DNA from: Viola odorata
Lineage: Eukaryota; Streptophyta; Magnoliopsida; Malpighiales; Violaceae
Reading direction: 5' to 3'
Length of the DNA: 64,000 nucleotides
Assembly (NCBI GenBank): GCA_963691705.1
Contig: OY829542.1
Span: 19,640,579 to 19,704,578, forward strand
Every line of letters begins with the position of its first letter. Positions within the stretch are counted from its first letter, which is position 1. Under the pieces are notes generated by a model that ran no database searches, had not been told where the DNA came from, and saw nothing but the letters and a program-made list of their open reading frames with translations. The translations under genes and the position numbers were made by a program. Below, piece after piece: positions 10,947-22,332 of the stretch.

Positions 10947-11246
10947 CTTGATTGAAAACTAAGTCATTTCTGGCGTTCCAAATAGCCTAAAGAATAGATA
11001 TCACCTCTTCTTGAAAAGAGGTCGATGCAGAAGTCCTCACAGCCCCCACTCAACCCTGGAGCGTCGAAGCAGGAGAGAAATAGCAACTCATAAGGATATG
11101 GCTTGATCGCTAGATGTCCATCGTGAACGCACAGTGCAAAAAGAGATGATCAATTGTTTCGGAAACCTGATGGCAAAACGGACACGAATCATCTCCAATA
11201 ATACCTCTGGTCAGCAGCTTGTCCCGAATAGGGAGGCCTTCATGAA

Positions 11247-12640
11247 TCAACCGCTAGATGAAGACCTTAAATTTGGGAGGGATTTGTAGTTTCCACAAAC
11301 CAGCCCACTAGAAGTCCACCTCTCCAGACCCATCTGATAGTAAAATATGGTAACAACTCTTGACCGAATACTTCCCCGATGATGACCAACGCCAAACGAG
11401 TCTATCAGGTAGGCAGAATAAACTAACAGGCATGGCCAGAATGGCATCACATTCAGTAGGGCCAAAAATCTCACAAACTAGAGGTACATTCCAACAACCC
11501 CTATCATGGTCCAACAACTCGCTAACCGTCACGTGTGGCTGAATACAAGACACCAGAGCCTGAACTAGTCTAGAGGAGGAGCTCGGGATCCAAGGGACTC
11601 CCAAATCCGGATCTGCTCACCATCCTCTACCCGCCAAATGCATCCTTTCGCAAGAGCATCTCGACCAGCCAAAAAACCCTCCATATATAGCTAGGATGGG
11701 TGCCTAGCATGGTGTCTAGAAAATTTCCAGAAGGGAAATATTTGGCTTTTAACACCCTAGAAAGGAGTGAGGTTGGATGCTGGATAATGCGCCACCCCTG
11801 TTTGGCTAATAACGCAAGGTTAAACTCTTGCAATTTTCGAAACCCAATCCACCCTCCCGTTTAGACTTACAGAGCACCTTCCACGCGATCCAACTAGTTT
11901 TACATTTTGCTTCGCTTCCCCCCCACCAAAATAGTCTTATGACACGATCTAACTCCTCACAAACTCCGAGGGACATCTCAAAACAACTCATTAAGTAAGT
12001 GGTGATCACTTGTGCAATAGACTTAATCAGAACTTCCTTCCCTGCTTGAGATAACATCTTCTCTTTCCAATCGCTCAACCGTTTGCATAAGCGATCACGA
12101 ACAGAGCTAAACACCGCCTTTTTTGAATGACCAAATCCTACCGGAAGGCCTAGGTATTTAGAGTGATGACTCACCCCTCTAATACTGAGTCTACGTTGAA
12201 TTGCGGACGTAACAACCCCACAAACATTCCTACTAAACACTATCTCCGATTTCTCCATATTAATCATTTGGCCCGACGCATTCTCATAACTAGTCAGAAT
12301 TCCCGCTATGACATAAGCTTCACCCGGGGAGGCTCTAGCAAAAATCAGGCTATCATTTGCATAGAAGAGGTGGCTAACACAGGGACCCCCCGACTTGCCA
12401 AAATACCATGAATCAACTGAGAGTGGTTAGCCTCACGTAGCATCGCCGAAAGACCTTCTGTACAGAGGATAAAAAGGTAGGGAGAAAGGGGATCTCCCTG
12501 CCTAAGACCTCTCATAGGTTTGAAAGTCGGTCAAGAGTTACCTTCCACCAGAATAGAGTACGAGACTGTCGAGACGCATCGCATAACGAGGTCTACCCAC
12601 CCGTTATGAAAACCAAGCTTGAGCAAAATTTGACGCAGGT
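11247..12640 (-). pseudogene. LINE reverse transcriptase C-terminal part and zf-RVT, broken
   Basis: The minus strand carries reverse-transcriptase thumb sequence with YLGLPVGFGHSK, LSDWKEKMLSQAGKEVLIKS and MEKSEIVFS (11806-12267). Next comes QEFNLALLAKQGWRIIQ (to 11627) and a zf-RVT segment with WRWSSSGKYSVKSCYH (11308-11604). Between 12268 and 12640 the upstream palm region can be followed in fragments. Frames shift several times, so no protein is expected. Confidence 0.8.
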
Positions 12641-12652
12641 ATGACTAATAAT

Positions 12653-15600
12653 ATTTAAGTGAAAGATAAATAGATTTGGTTAATGGTCACACCTTGATTA
12701 ATATTCCCACTATATATTATTTTAAGAATTTTTTTATAGGAAGAATCTACTTAGTTTTATTTGTCAATTAATTAATTAAATAAATATTTTTATTAGTATT
12801 TATTTTATTTTATTAAAATAAGTAATTTAAGATTATAGATGTGAAATATATGTATAGAATTATCATTGAGTAATGATAAAAAATAACATTTAAGTATTTT
12901 TCTTTCATCGTGTAAATCAATAAATTGATTAAATTAATCTATTAATAGTTGATAAATTTTCAACTGTAGTTATTAATTTTTAATATCATGTGTCAACACT
13001 ATATAATTTTGTTTTGCTTAAAAAACATTATATGAATTTTGATTTTACATCAATTTTACATTATATATATTTACAAAAATACAAATTGTACTGAAACTCT
13101 ATCTTTGGGTTTTAATACATTAATCACACTTAATTAGGATAATCTCCGTTTCAGAGGGCTTGGCCGCTTGTAATAATTAAATTGAGTATAATCTCTAAGC
13201 AAAACTTAACAAAGAGAATGATATTATTCAAGCAAAATTGAATGTGTTTAGAGTAGTATCTTTAGCAAAATATTTTGAAAAAAATAAAAAAAGATTGGGT
13301 ATGAAGTTTGAGTGTTTTAAATTGCAGTTTTTATTTAAAATAGAAATAAAGACAAATCAAAGTTTTCTAAATTGATTAACATAAAACTTTTCAATTGAAG
13401 AGATGTATAATACTCATATGTATAAAGTAAATTAAAGAGTACCATACAAAGTTTGTCACGATATTATAAATAAAAGACTACAAGTCTTTTTTAATAAATT
13501 GATATTGTCCATTTTGAACTTAACTTCACACAATTTTTCTTAAAAATCTTCCGCACACTCTAACAATTTTTCCTTCAAATAAAGTACCAAAAAGTACACT
13601 ATTTAAAGCCAACAATTCTCCTCTCGAATAAAGTCTTTCGTAGTCTTCAATAAGACCCACCAATTTTAAGATCCTTTTGGGAGATTCACCATTCTTCATA
13701 TGTTAGGTCTGGAACTGAGCAAAACTCATTTTTTGACCCATCAATACACACGAAATATGCAATTACTTATCACACTTTGCTCTTAATTTATTAACTCATC
13801 GTTTGACCCATCAACTTCAATTCAGCCCAAAAATTTACGTGTTATTCATACTATCAGTTTCGCTACTATTTATTGAAAAAATAAAAGTTTAAGAGTCTAA
13901 CGTATTATTCATTCCCGCAAGTGGGAATATGATTCATACACAAATTCCACTATAACCTAATGATAATATACTTTAGTTGTAAAGTATGAATTGAGATTGG
14001 AATCTTAGTTATACAAACAATTACATGTGTAGGAGAAGAGGAAGGAAGCAAGAGTCTTGAATGTGGATTATAGAATTTGGACAATTATGGAGTTTCTGAA
14101 TGAAACTAAGAGGTGGCAGCCTGGCAGGTACGATGCCTTTGAACGGCTATTGGCGAGAGTTTATTGGGAAAAAAATGGAATGGAGCGAGTTGTGTCGGCT
14201 AATGAATGTCTTGTTGAGTGATAGACTAGTGCTACTCTTTAAAATTACAAGTATTACTTGCTTTAGTACTTGCCCAATTAGTTTTTGCTGAATTAAGTCA
14301 TTATCATGGGCCACCATTCCCAAAATAACATGGGCAGACATTGGACAAATATGGAGTTTTGGACTTTAATATGTGTTTTCCTCGATCTATTTGCATAATA
14401 AGAATATTTATTAATACAATCATTCATTTATTTTCCTAAACAATAGATTGAATTATGCTAGAAATATTAAATATTTTCTAACTAATTTATATTAAAATAA
14501 ATAATAGAGATTTTATTTTTATTTATCTAAATAAATAACTATAAATGAATATAAAATTGATGAATAAATTTAAAATTGAAATTAATAAAAATAGCAATAC
14601 TTCTAACACCGTTGCAAAATATATTCATATTTTAAAGTAATCAGTCTCATTTTATGATTAATTTTGCGACTGAATGAAACAACTTGTGTATCTAAATACA
14701 CATAAACAAAAAGTAATGCTACTTTTATTTTACTTATAAAATGTTAATTAATTATCTTGTTGTCCAAAATAATTGTGCCAATTTCTTAAATTAGCTTTCA
14801 TGTTAAAAAATCTATTTTTTAGAATTCAAACCTAAATTTTAAATTTCTATTAATATTTTTATTACTAATAAAATAATCGGATAAAATAAAAAAATAAGAT
14901 TGTGCCTTTTTATTCGGTTAAATGCAATTATTGAAAGTGGAGGGTGATCTAATACTACAATACAAGGTCCAATTGATCGTCTTCCACATGCCTGCCCTAA
15001 ATAGGAGAGCTTCGGAATAAAATATACTCTGTATGTACCATTAGATCGACAGAATCACATATTTAAATGTAAAATCCAACTTTCAACCCTTTCTAGAGAT
15101 TTGTTTAGTCTCATCAAATTATTACTCCCTCTAATAAAATACTAGTATATAGCTTAACATTCCAGGTCTTATCATTTTATCTGCGATTTCTATTTTTATT
15201 AAAAAAAAATATTATTTCATCTATTATTTATTATTTGTCGTGTAAAGTTAGATTTAATTGGGATTGAATCAAAATTGAAATGTAGTTCAACCTAGCTATT
15301 AATATTAAATATTTTTGTAAATAATTAAACTTAAATTTTATTTAATTTAGTAAAAACTCTACAAAATATAAAACTTAAAACTTAAGAACGGATTTGATTT
15401 TTTTATAATTATAGTGATACAAAGTGTAACATCAATTATAATAGAAAATAATGGATAAATAACCTTTACTTTGAAATAAACATGAAATTATGAAAAGAAA
15501 AGTACAACATAAAACTTTAGACCCAATTTTGAGTGGATTTTGACTGATAGAATCTAACGATTAAAGCTACAATTAACCTACAAATTGATTTTTGATTAAT

Positions 15601-16031
15601 TTTTGCCATGAATTTGACCGCCTAATTTGAACTTGATCAAATGGTGGGATTAAAAGTTATTTCCTTTTGAAATTTAGTTGCACATATTATTTTCTTCTCG
15701 TAGGAACTTAATTGAGAGAATTGGACAAACTTAGCAATAAAATTAGTGTATACAAAAATTGAACCGTCCAAATGTCAATTCACAGTTGAACCGGACCAGT
15801 TCATCATTTTTTTGCAAAATTGTTTCCAAACCAAAACTGAACTGTAAAACCAATAAGTTCTTAAGTTTTTTATTGAACCGGCTTGGCTTTGTTCAGTTCT
15901 GAAAACCATGATAAACCTCATGTTTTAATTTTTATTTAATCGCTCTCTTGTTCTTATTATTTTTTTAATGATCCATAAGCTATTATTTAATGACTTGTTT
16001 GCTCTAACCGAATAATAATAGCATGTGTTGT
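12653..16031. other. Long AT-rich intergenic stretch
   Basis: No plausible gene was seen; the few short open frames have no protein-like composition. At about 15765-15915 there are repeated GAACCGG/GGTTC words and a right end resembling that of the hAT MITE at 8793-9450 (GTTCTGAAAACCATG), but no matching left end was found. Confidence 0.5.
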
Positions 16032-16483
16032 ATCATGACAATTATAGAATGATACAAGCATGAGAGCCCTCTAACAGTTGAAGTTGTCAGGTAGTGTGCC
16101 TCCAATTCAACGTCAAGATTCTAGGACGAATCTCTTTAAATGGGGAGAGAATGTTACAAGCATGAGAGCCCTCATGTACGAGCCATGCCAAGGCACAAGT
16201 CTAGCCATGACTCCATTCTCATTCCTTAGTATAAATAGGGAAGGAGAATCTTTTTGAATCATGACAATTATAGAATGATACAATCATGAGAATTCTCCAA
16301 CGCTTGAAGTTGTCAGGTAGTGTGCCTCCAATTCAATGTCAAGATTAGAGGATAAATCTCTTTGAATGGGGAGAGAATGATACAAGCATGAGAGCCATCA
16401 TGTGCGAGTCATGCCAAGGCACAAGTCTAGCCATGACTCCATTCTCCTTCCCTAGTATAAATAGAAGGAGCAACCCTCATTTT
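16032..16483 (+). repeat. 226-bp tandem duplication spanning a gypsy pol end and LTR start
   Basis: The segment starting ATCATGACAATTATAGAATG at 16032 recurs from 16258, in register for about 226 bp. Each copy contains a stretch that in copy 1 reads like the end of a Ty3/gypsy polyprotein (DSRTNLFKWGEN). This is followed by the LTR-start word TACAAGCATGAGAG and a TATAAATA box. The arrangement suggests unequal recombination between element ends. Confidence 0.7.
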
Positions 16484-17375
16484 ACTCTTTAGTCATAATT
16501 TTGAATATCTAGTTGAGTACATATCCTCCTTATATTCAAAGACTCAATCTTGATGAATTGCTAGGTTAGGCAAGTGATGTGATCCCGACCACATTAGGAG
16601 GACCAATCACCCGGAGCAAGGCCAAGCAAACCGCCCTATGGATTGAGGCCCGGATGAGCCAAGACATGAGTTAAGGACAAGGCCGCACGTTGGTGATGAT
16701 TGCCCATCATTTCGGAGGCCGAAAACCACACGAAGGCTTGATGACTAAGCCTGGCGGCATACCGCCAGGATTTATGCAATTTTGGGCTGCCAAAAGCCGA
16801 AGCTAATGGCATGCCGCTAGGCTCCAAGCGGCATGCCGCCAGACTTTGCCCGAAATTCGCATTTTGGACTTTTCAAGCCCATTTTTGTACACGAACTATA
16901 AATAACTCCTCTCCTTCTTTTCTTAGTCAGTTTTCAGACTTTGAGTGATATTTGTAAGTTGAGAGCACTCCTTCTCCTATCACCTAGGTCCTTAAAACTC
17001 ATCACATCTTCTTGGAGAGAAATCGTTGAGTTGAAAACACTCCTCCCGATTTTCCTCCGGGAATTACTTGTAATTTGTTTCGACAACATTTTGGGTGAAT
17101 TAAATATATTTATGCATTGCTTGCCATTTGTCGATTTGAGCATCAACGAGTTAAGCATTTGTTCATTGCTTCTTATCAATCCATCTACATACATTCGTCT
17201 TTCCAGGTAACATCTTTCCTTTCCATCGCTCCTTTTATTTAATCTATCTGCTGCTCGTCCGTGTCTTGTTTATTGATCTTCTATAATTTATCCGAGTCTC
17301 GTAGTTAACTCCATCGGCTAGATCCTCCATAAGCTCCCTATGTTATTCGGCTTACTTACCATAGGTCGGATCACA
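16378..17375 (+). mobile_element. Probable LTR of a Ty3/gypsy element
   Basis: The LTR start is placed at TGATACAAGCATG (16378), just after the polyprotein-end-like sequence. The end is placed at CGGATCACA (17375), directly before TTAAGTGGTAGCGGACC. That word resembles the initiator-tRNA-Met primer site (TGGTATCAGAGC) with changes. A TATAAATAG box lies at about 16457 and another TATAAATA at about 16900. Both ends obey the TG...CA rule. Without a second LTR copy the borders stay inferred. Confidence 0.45.
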
Positions 17376-18286
17376 TTAAGTGGTAGCGGACCTTTTGGCG
17401 CCTTGGAGTTTACTTGGTGTCCTTCGATTGTAACCTTGGTGAACAGTGTCTTCGAGTCTTTACAATCTCATTTTCTTAGTTTCTTGCGTCAAAAAGTGTC
17501 TATCTTTGATCCCTAGTTCATGTGGTAAAATGTGTGATTTTTGTGCCAACTTTTGCTAGCTCAAAAGATCAAAATCTGAAAAGTGTGTTCTTGGTGTTCT
17601 TGCAAGTTGTGTGAAAAGAAAAAAAAAATTTGGATCCAAAATACTTGTTAAAAGCTAAAGTCTTATGTTTCCCTCTAAATTAATATTTTCCTTCACCAAA
17701 CCAGAAACAAAGGCTCTATTAGCCTCACTCTAGCCGGCCACCAAGTCCAATTGGCCTTTCCTTTGCATTAAATGCAAGGAAGAAAAACTCCACCTAACAC
17801 CAAGACTAAGTGAAAAAGTGGCAAACATTCCTTTCCTTTTTAAAAAGAACATTCCTAACCAAATTGAGTCTTTTTTCTTCCAAGTCCCCTACGTCCTTTT
17901 TCTTCTTGAGTCCAGCAGTCTTTTTGCCTCTTCCAAGTCCTAAACTTGAGTCCTAAACCTTCTTTTTTTTTTAAAAAAGAAAGAAAAAGAAAAGAAAAAT
18001 AGGGAAAGTCCTTTTCAAATTTCCTTGAGTCTTGTAGTCTCCTTGATCTTTTTCTAAATCTCTCTTCCTTATTTCTTGAGTACTTGTAAAGATAGTTGTG
18101 AACAAATGCTTGACTAGAATCACAAGGTTGGTTATGGCAAGGGTGTGCGGTGAGTATTCCTTGTGTGTGGCATTTTGAGCGTTTTGTGAGACTATCTTTT
18201 GCCAGAGATCAACACGAGTGTTCAAGCACGTGAGGGAGAGATTATTTTACTAACATTTGATTGAGTGTGCATGTACCTCTTTCACA
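17376..18286 (+). other. Leader region before the gypsy gag
   Basis: This stretch lies between the putative primer site and the first gag ATG. It has no coding signal, and a length of about 0.9 kb fits an untranslated leader of a plant Ty3/gypsy element. Confidence 0.45.
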
Positions 18287-20144
18287 ATGTCAAACCAAAG
18301 TAGACCTAGTTCTAGTGGTAGTAGAAGTGCCGAAGCCCTTGAACAAGTCTTTGCAGCCTTGACCGATTTGAAGGCTAGTGCAACCAAGACAGAGGTGCGC
18401 CTCACCATGATTGATAAGACGATGAAACCTCTGGCAACTCTAAGAGACCCTCCTCTTAAGCTTTATAAAGACTCACCAAAGGAGCACGTTGTTTGTGAAA
18501 CCGAGGAAGAGGGTCATATTGATAGTGATGAGGCGGATGGACCTTTGAGAGGCAACGCAAAGAGGGTGGCCAACCATGGCTTCCCAAGTGTTCTTACCAC
18601 GGAGACCCGGAAACCAGCCCCACCTCCCTCTAAGCTAGCCATATCCGAGGAGCAAATGAGTTCAATCCGGAAGAAGTATGACAAGGGCAATGATGATAAA
18701 AGGGACTTTCATGCATCAAGTAGCCGACCTCTAATTCCTCACTATCGTGCTAGTACCACACCCCACCAAATGCGTGAGTACTACTAGGATCTCTATGAGG
18801 GCGCTAGTGAAGAGTTTGAAGAGCCTCCACAGCAAAGTAGGAGTAAACGACAATGACACCAAGTGCCACGGTTTGGAGAGCATTTTGAGAGGCCACAAGA
18901 GCCTAGGGTTGATGACAAGTTGAGTGGAATAAAGGTGCAAATTCCTACCTTTAGAGGCACCACCGATCCTTTGGAGTACCTTAAATGAGAAGGGAAAATT
19001 CAACGCATCTTTAATTGTCACCGGTATTCGGATGAGAAGAAAATCAAGCTAGCTGCCATGAAGTTTGATGATTATGCAGTCAGTTGGTGGGATAAAGTGT
19101 GTAAGGCGAGAGGAGAAGTAGATGCCATCCTGGACTGGGAAGAGATGAAGCGGGTAATTAGAGCAAGGTTTGTGCCTGCGAACCATAAATGGGATTTGAA
19201 AAATAAGTTGCAAGGCCTAAAGCAAGGTTCCAAGTCCGTGGGTGAATACTTCAATGACCTAGAGGAACTTCTTATCAAGACCGAGACCGAAGAGAGTGAA
19301 GAAGTCACTATGGCCCGGTTCCTAAATGGCCTCAATGAACGGATTAGGTACAAACTTGAATTGAAGGAGCTTGAACACTTGGAACCAATGCTCCATTATG
19401 CCCTAAAGGTGGAAGCCCATGAGTCTACAAAGAAGAAAGCCTACCCGAGCTGAAACACAACCCAACCCTACTCCTCTGCCCCGAAAACACAATGGAAATC
19501 CTACCCCAAGGACCAATCAACCCCAAAAGAACCCAAAGTCGTGACACCCAACCCAAAACCACATACGCCTTACTCTAAGAGTAACAACCCTAACCCTTTA
19601 CCAAGGCAACCACCTAACCCTTCACCAAGGCAACCACCTAACCCTAGCCCTACCAACCAACCCCAACCTAAGAAATTCTCATCAAATGTTCAATGTTATC
19701 AGTGCCATGGAAGAGGCCACATCTCCTTCGAGTGTCCTAACCGGCGAGTAGTTGTTATCCGTGAGGGTAACTATGAAACCGAAAGTGAAAATGAGATGGA
19801 TGATGAGAATGAGTCGAAAGAAGAAGAGACCGAGAGTAGTGAAGAAGAAGTGGCTCCAAAAGTCCCCGTGACATTGGTTGTGAGAAGGAACATGAATGCT
19901 CAAACCAAGGAGGTCACCAATGAAGAGCAAAGGGAAAACCTTTTCCATTCTCGGTGTGAGATCAACGGTAAAATTACTTCACTAATCATTGACAATGGAA
20001 GTGTAGTGGATGTAGCAAGCCATCTCCTAGTCTTCAAGCTTGGCTTGCCTACAACTCCGCATCCCAATCCTTATTCCTTGCATTGGTTCAATGATAATAG
20101 GGAAGTGAAAGTAAAAGAACAAGTTCTTGTTGCTTTCAAGATGG
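18287..20144 (+). pseudogene. Ty3/gypsy gag and start of protease, decayed
   Basis: The first ATG of the frame is at 18287 (MSNQSRPSSSGS). One frame can be followed to the insertion point at 20144. It is interrupted by TAG near 18785, TGA near 18856 and 18986, and TGA near 19451. The retrotransposon gag domain (about 18940-19450) has SWWDKV, FVPANHKWDLKNKL and SVGEYFNDLEELL. A CX2CX4HX4C zinc knuckle (CYQCHGRGHISFEC) lies near 19693-19734. The protease starts with SLIIDNGSVVDVAS near 19980. The gag wording resembles chromovirus-type elements, but the lineage is not certain. The protein would bind RNA and form the particle shell. Confidence 0.8.
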
Positions 20145-20433
20145 GTGGTTGATTGCATGTATTTTATGCATTTTTTTCCTTCCATTCTTACCTTGATTTA
20201 GGCCTTGATATTACTAATTCGCTCGTGTTTCCATCTTTATCGCAGATTGAGGCCAAGAAGGAGAAATGTGCGAAAAGACATACTTTCTGGGCAATTTCAG
20301 CAGAACTCAAGCTTGAAGACTAGCATCGGGACCAACACACCACTTTCGTAATCGGGGCATCGCCGTTTTTCCACTCGTCGAGCCCTTGACGGACGAAGAG
20401 CTCTATTTCCACATGTCTCCACTCCAAGGCTCC

Positions 20434-20439
20434 CACGTG
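20434..20439 (+). promoter_or_regulatory. G-box CACGTG in the solo LTR
   Basis: A CCACGTGT word lies 15 bp upstream of the heat-shock-element array. A second CACGTG is at 20627-20632. Such boxes bind bZIP and bHLH factors in plants; function here is inferred. Confidence 0.5.
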
Positions 20440-20453
20440 TCCCCTCTGATGCA

Positions 20454-20526
20454 TTCCAGGGCATTCTAGAAGATTCCATAAGATTCCAGAACATTTCAGA
20501 ACATTCCGGAATGTTCTAGAATATTC
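20454..20526 (+). promoter_or_regulatory. Array of heat-shock elements (alternating TTC/GAA every 5 bp)
   Basis: Reading triplets at exact 5-bp steps from 20454 gives TTC, GGG, TTC, GAA, TTC, TAA, TTC, GAA, TTT, GAA, TTC, GAA, TTC, GAA, TTC. Twelve of 15 positions fit the nTTCnnGAAn heat-shock-element rule, and the last six (20499-20526) are perfect. Heat-shock factor trimers bind three such units, so this array could hold several trimers. It contains the perfect palindrome GAACATTCCGGAATGTTC. A TATA box lies about 255 bp downstream. Confidence 0.85.
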
Positions 20527-20780
20527 CCTAAGTTGCCGATCTCTAGCCCCCGACAATGTCATCGAGGCTACATCATCGAGCCCTTGACAATCCCGAAGTA
20601 CAAACTCCACGTACCTCTAAGGCCTCCACGTGCCCACCTGACGCACTTCAGAGAGCTCTGTGCAGATCCCAAGGAATATTCCCTTTTTGCCTTGTTTAGA
20701 CGTCCCACTTGGAGGAGCATACACTCCTTGTGTTGTACTTCCCTTAGTTAGCAATTTTGGCCCTTAGTGGGTGGTTGGAG

Positions 20781-20788
20781 TATATATA
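20781..20788 (+). promoter_or_regulatory. TATA box of the solo LTR
   Basis: TATATATA is embedded in the 16-bp palindrome GGAGTATATATACTCC (20777-20792), downstream of the heat-shock array and G-boxes. This is the expected order in an LTR U3 promoter. Confidence 0.6.
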
Positions 20789-21995
20789 CTCCTTGTATGC
20801 TAGGGTTTAGAGCATCACTTCTTAGACATTTTTACTCTTAGTTTTAATTCCAGCAGCTTTCTTTTAGTTTATTAGTTTTGGGGCTTATTCCTCCCTCTTC
20901 TCTTCATAGCCGCCGGCTCCAAGCTTTGTAACAAGTATCATTAATCAAGTTTTATCCTTTATCCTTCCTCTATCTTTTATTATGTTGCTTTCATCTTTTA
21001 TTTGTTTATCTCTTAACATGAGTGGCTAAAACCAACGTTCTTAGTAAAGGTGCTTGATGGGTTGCTTGGGTAGATTCGAGGCCTAAATGCTATTAACATT
21101 TTCTCCTTGTTATATTTGGTTGCTTGTCATTTTAATTCCATTTTTGCTTAGGGTGATTCGAGGCCTGATCATCTTTTAATCTTCCTTTTGTGATTATTGT
21201 CATACCTTGCAGTGATAGCTAGCGTGAGACTGTCGGGTAGGTGTAGACAACTAGATTGGTGTTCTCGGGTAAATCTGGGTCCATCCATCTAGGGCATGCA
21301 GCTGGTTAGGGTCTTGACGCAAGCCTGACAAGCTGAGTCATCGAGCCCTAGATGTGTCTTTCTTGTACTTCATCGATTCTCTGATATTCTGTCCGCTTTG
21401 TGCTAGTGACAAGCCAAAGTGTAAAGGCTGCCTTTTGATGACAAGATAGGTGGCTGAGAGGATACCAAAGGATCGAGGCCACCTTATTAACAATGAAAAC
21501 GGGGGGTGGCTCCTTACGAAATAAAACAGGGGGTCTACGTGAAAACATGACCCTTATAGCACGTCTGTAGCGTTAGAGCAGAAAATCTGTGCACCAATGA
21601 CAATCGAGCCCTCGACGCAACCCAAGAAAGCCCTTTACTAAGTTCCCTTCTCCTTGATTTATTATCTCTGATTATTAACCTGCTTATTTACTTTGAGTTT
21701 TATTTCACTTCTGATTTTTATTATTATTATTTGCTTTTCGAGACCTCGATTATCGCTTTCAATAGTTAGAATTGTTAGCTCTGATCACTCTCTTGGTTAA
21801 CTTGATTAACCTATAAACTCCCCCATGTTGTTGTGATTTTGTGCATTTTTACCTCTGTCATACAATCAAGGGCTTGATCTCGTTTCTCTCAATCTCTGTG
21901 GTTCGACCCTGTTACCGCTTTACACAAATTAGTTTGTGCATCTAGACCTCAGGAAAATATATTATTTTTGACCCGTTTCGACGGAGAGTCAGTGG

Positions 21996-22332
21996 TTATG
22001 TGATGTGGTTCCCATGGATGCAAGTCACCTTATTCTTAGCCAACCATGGTAATTTGATCGATGGGTAATCCATGATGGTCGGACTAACAAGCTTCACCTC
22101 ACTCACCGTGGGAAGAAATTCAACATTCTTCCACTCTCACCCGCACAAGTCCGTGAGGATCAATTGCACATGGAAAAAGCAAGTGCGGAATTTCAATTGA
22201 TGAGAAAATTGAGAGAAAAGAGTGGAGAGAAAAATATTAGATGTGTGAATGAGGAAAATAGCGTGCATGAAAAAAGTGAGCATGCACCGAGCGGAGTGAA
22301 AAATGTGAGCCATGAGTTGAAAACACGCCATG
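21996..22332 (+). pseudogene. Ty3/gypsy protease continuation after the solo LTR
   Basis: Directly after the TSD the frame reads LCDVVPMDASHLILSQPW, a stop, then HDGRTNKLHLTHRGKKFNIL and PLSPAQVREDQ. This is the usual segment between protease and reverse transcriptase in plant Ty3/gypsy polyproteins. It continues open through a Lys/Glu/His-rich linker and at about 22330 passes, in the same frame, into Ty1/copia integrase sequence. The rest of this gypsy polyprotein (reverse transcriptase, RNase H, integrase) is absent from the window. Confidence 0.7.

Larger units (their letters stand above)
10328..12640 (-). mobile_element. 5'-truncated L1-type LINE with RNase H domain
   Basis: The insert is bounded by a perfect 12-bp TSD, ATGACTAATAAT, at 10316-10327 and 12641-12652. 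A short T run at the low end marks the poly-A tail of a minus-strand element. Read on the minus strand it encodes, in order, the reverse transcriptase from shortly before its thumb, a zinc-binding zf-RVT region, and an RNase H domain. Endonuclease, ORF1 and the front of the reverse transcriptase are missing, so the copy truncated on insertion. Several frameshifts and stops mark it as dead. Confidence 0.9.
20150..21991 (+). mobile_element. 1.84-kb solo LTR inserted in the gypsy protease region
   Basis: The insert starts TGATTGCATG and ends GAGAGTCA, obeying the TG...CA rule, and is flanked by the 5-bp TSD GTGGT (20145-20149 and 21992-21996). Gypsy protease sequence resumes after it (LCDVVPMDASHL). 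No protein frame of an element is present, so it is a solo LTR left by recombination or a non-coding element of that size. It has promoter-like structure: two G-boxes, a heat-shock-element array and a TATA box. Orientation is inferred from that order. Its family was not identified. Confidence 0.8.

Noticed and set aside
14100..14341. Short open frames in the AT-rich spacer
   Set aside because: No protein-like composition, promoter or splice context; isolated in decayed repeat DNA.
15765..15915. Possible second copy of the hAT-type MITE
   Set aside because: A right end like GTTCTGAAAACCATG is present, but no matching left end or 8-bp TSD was found.
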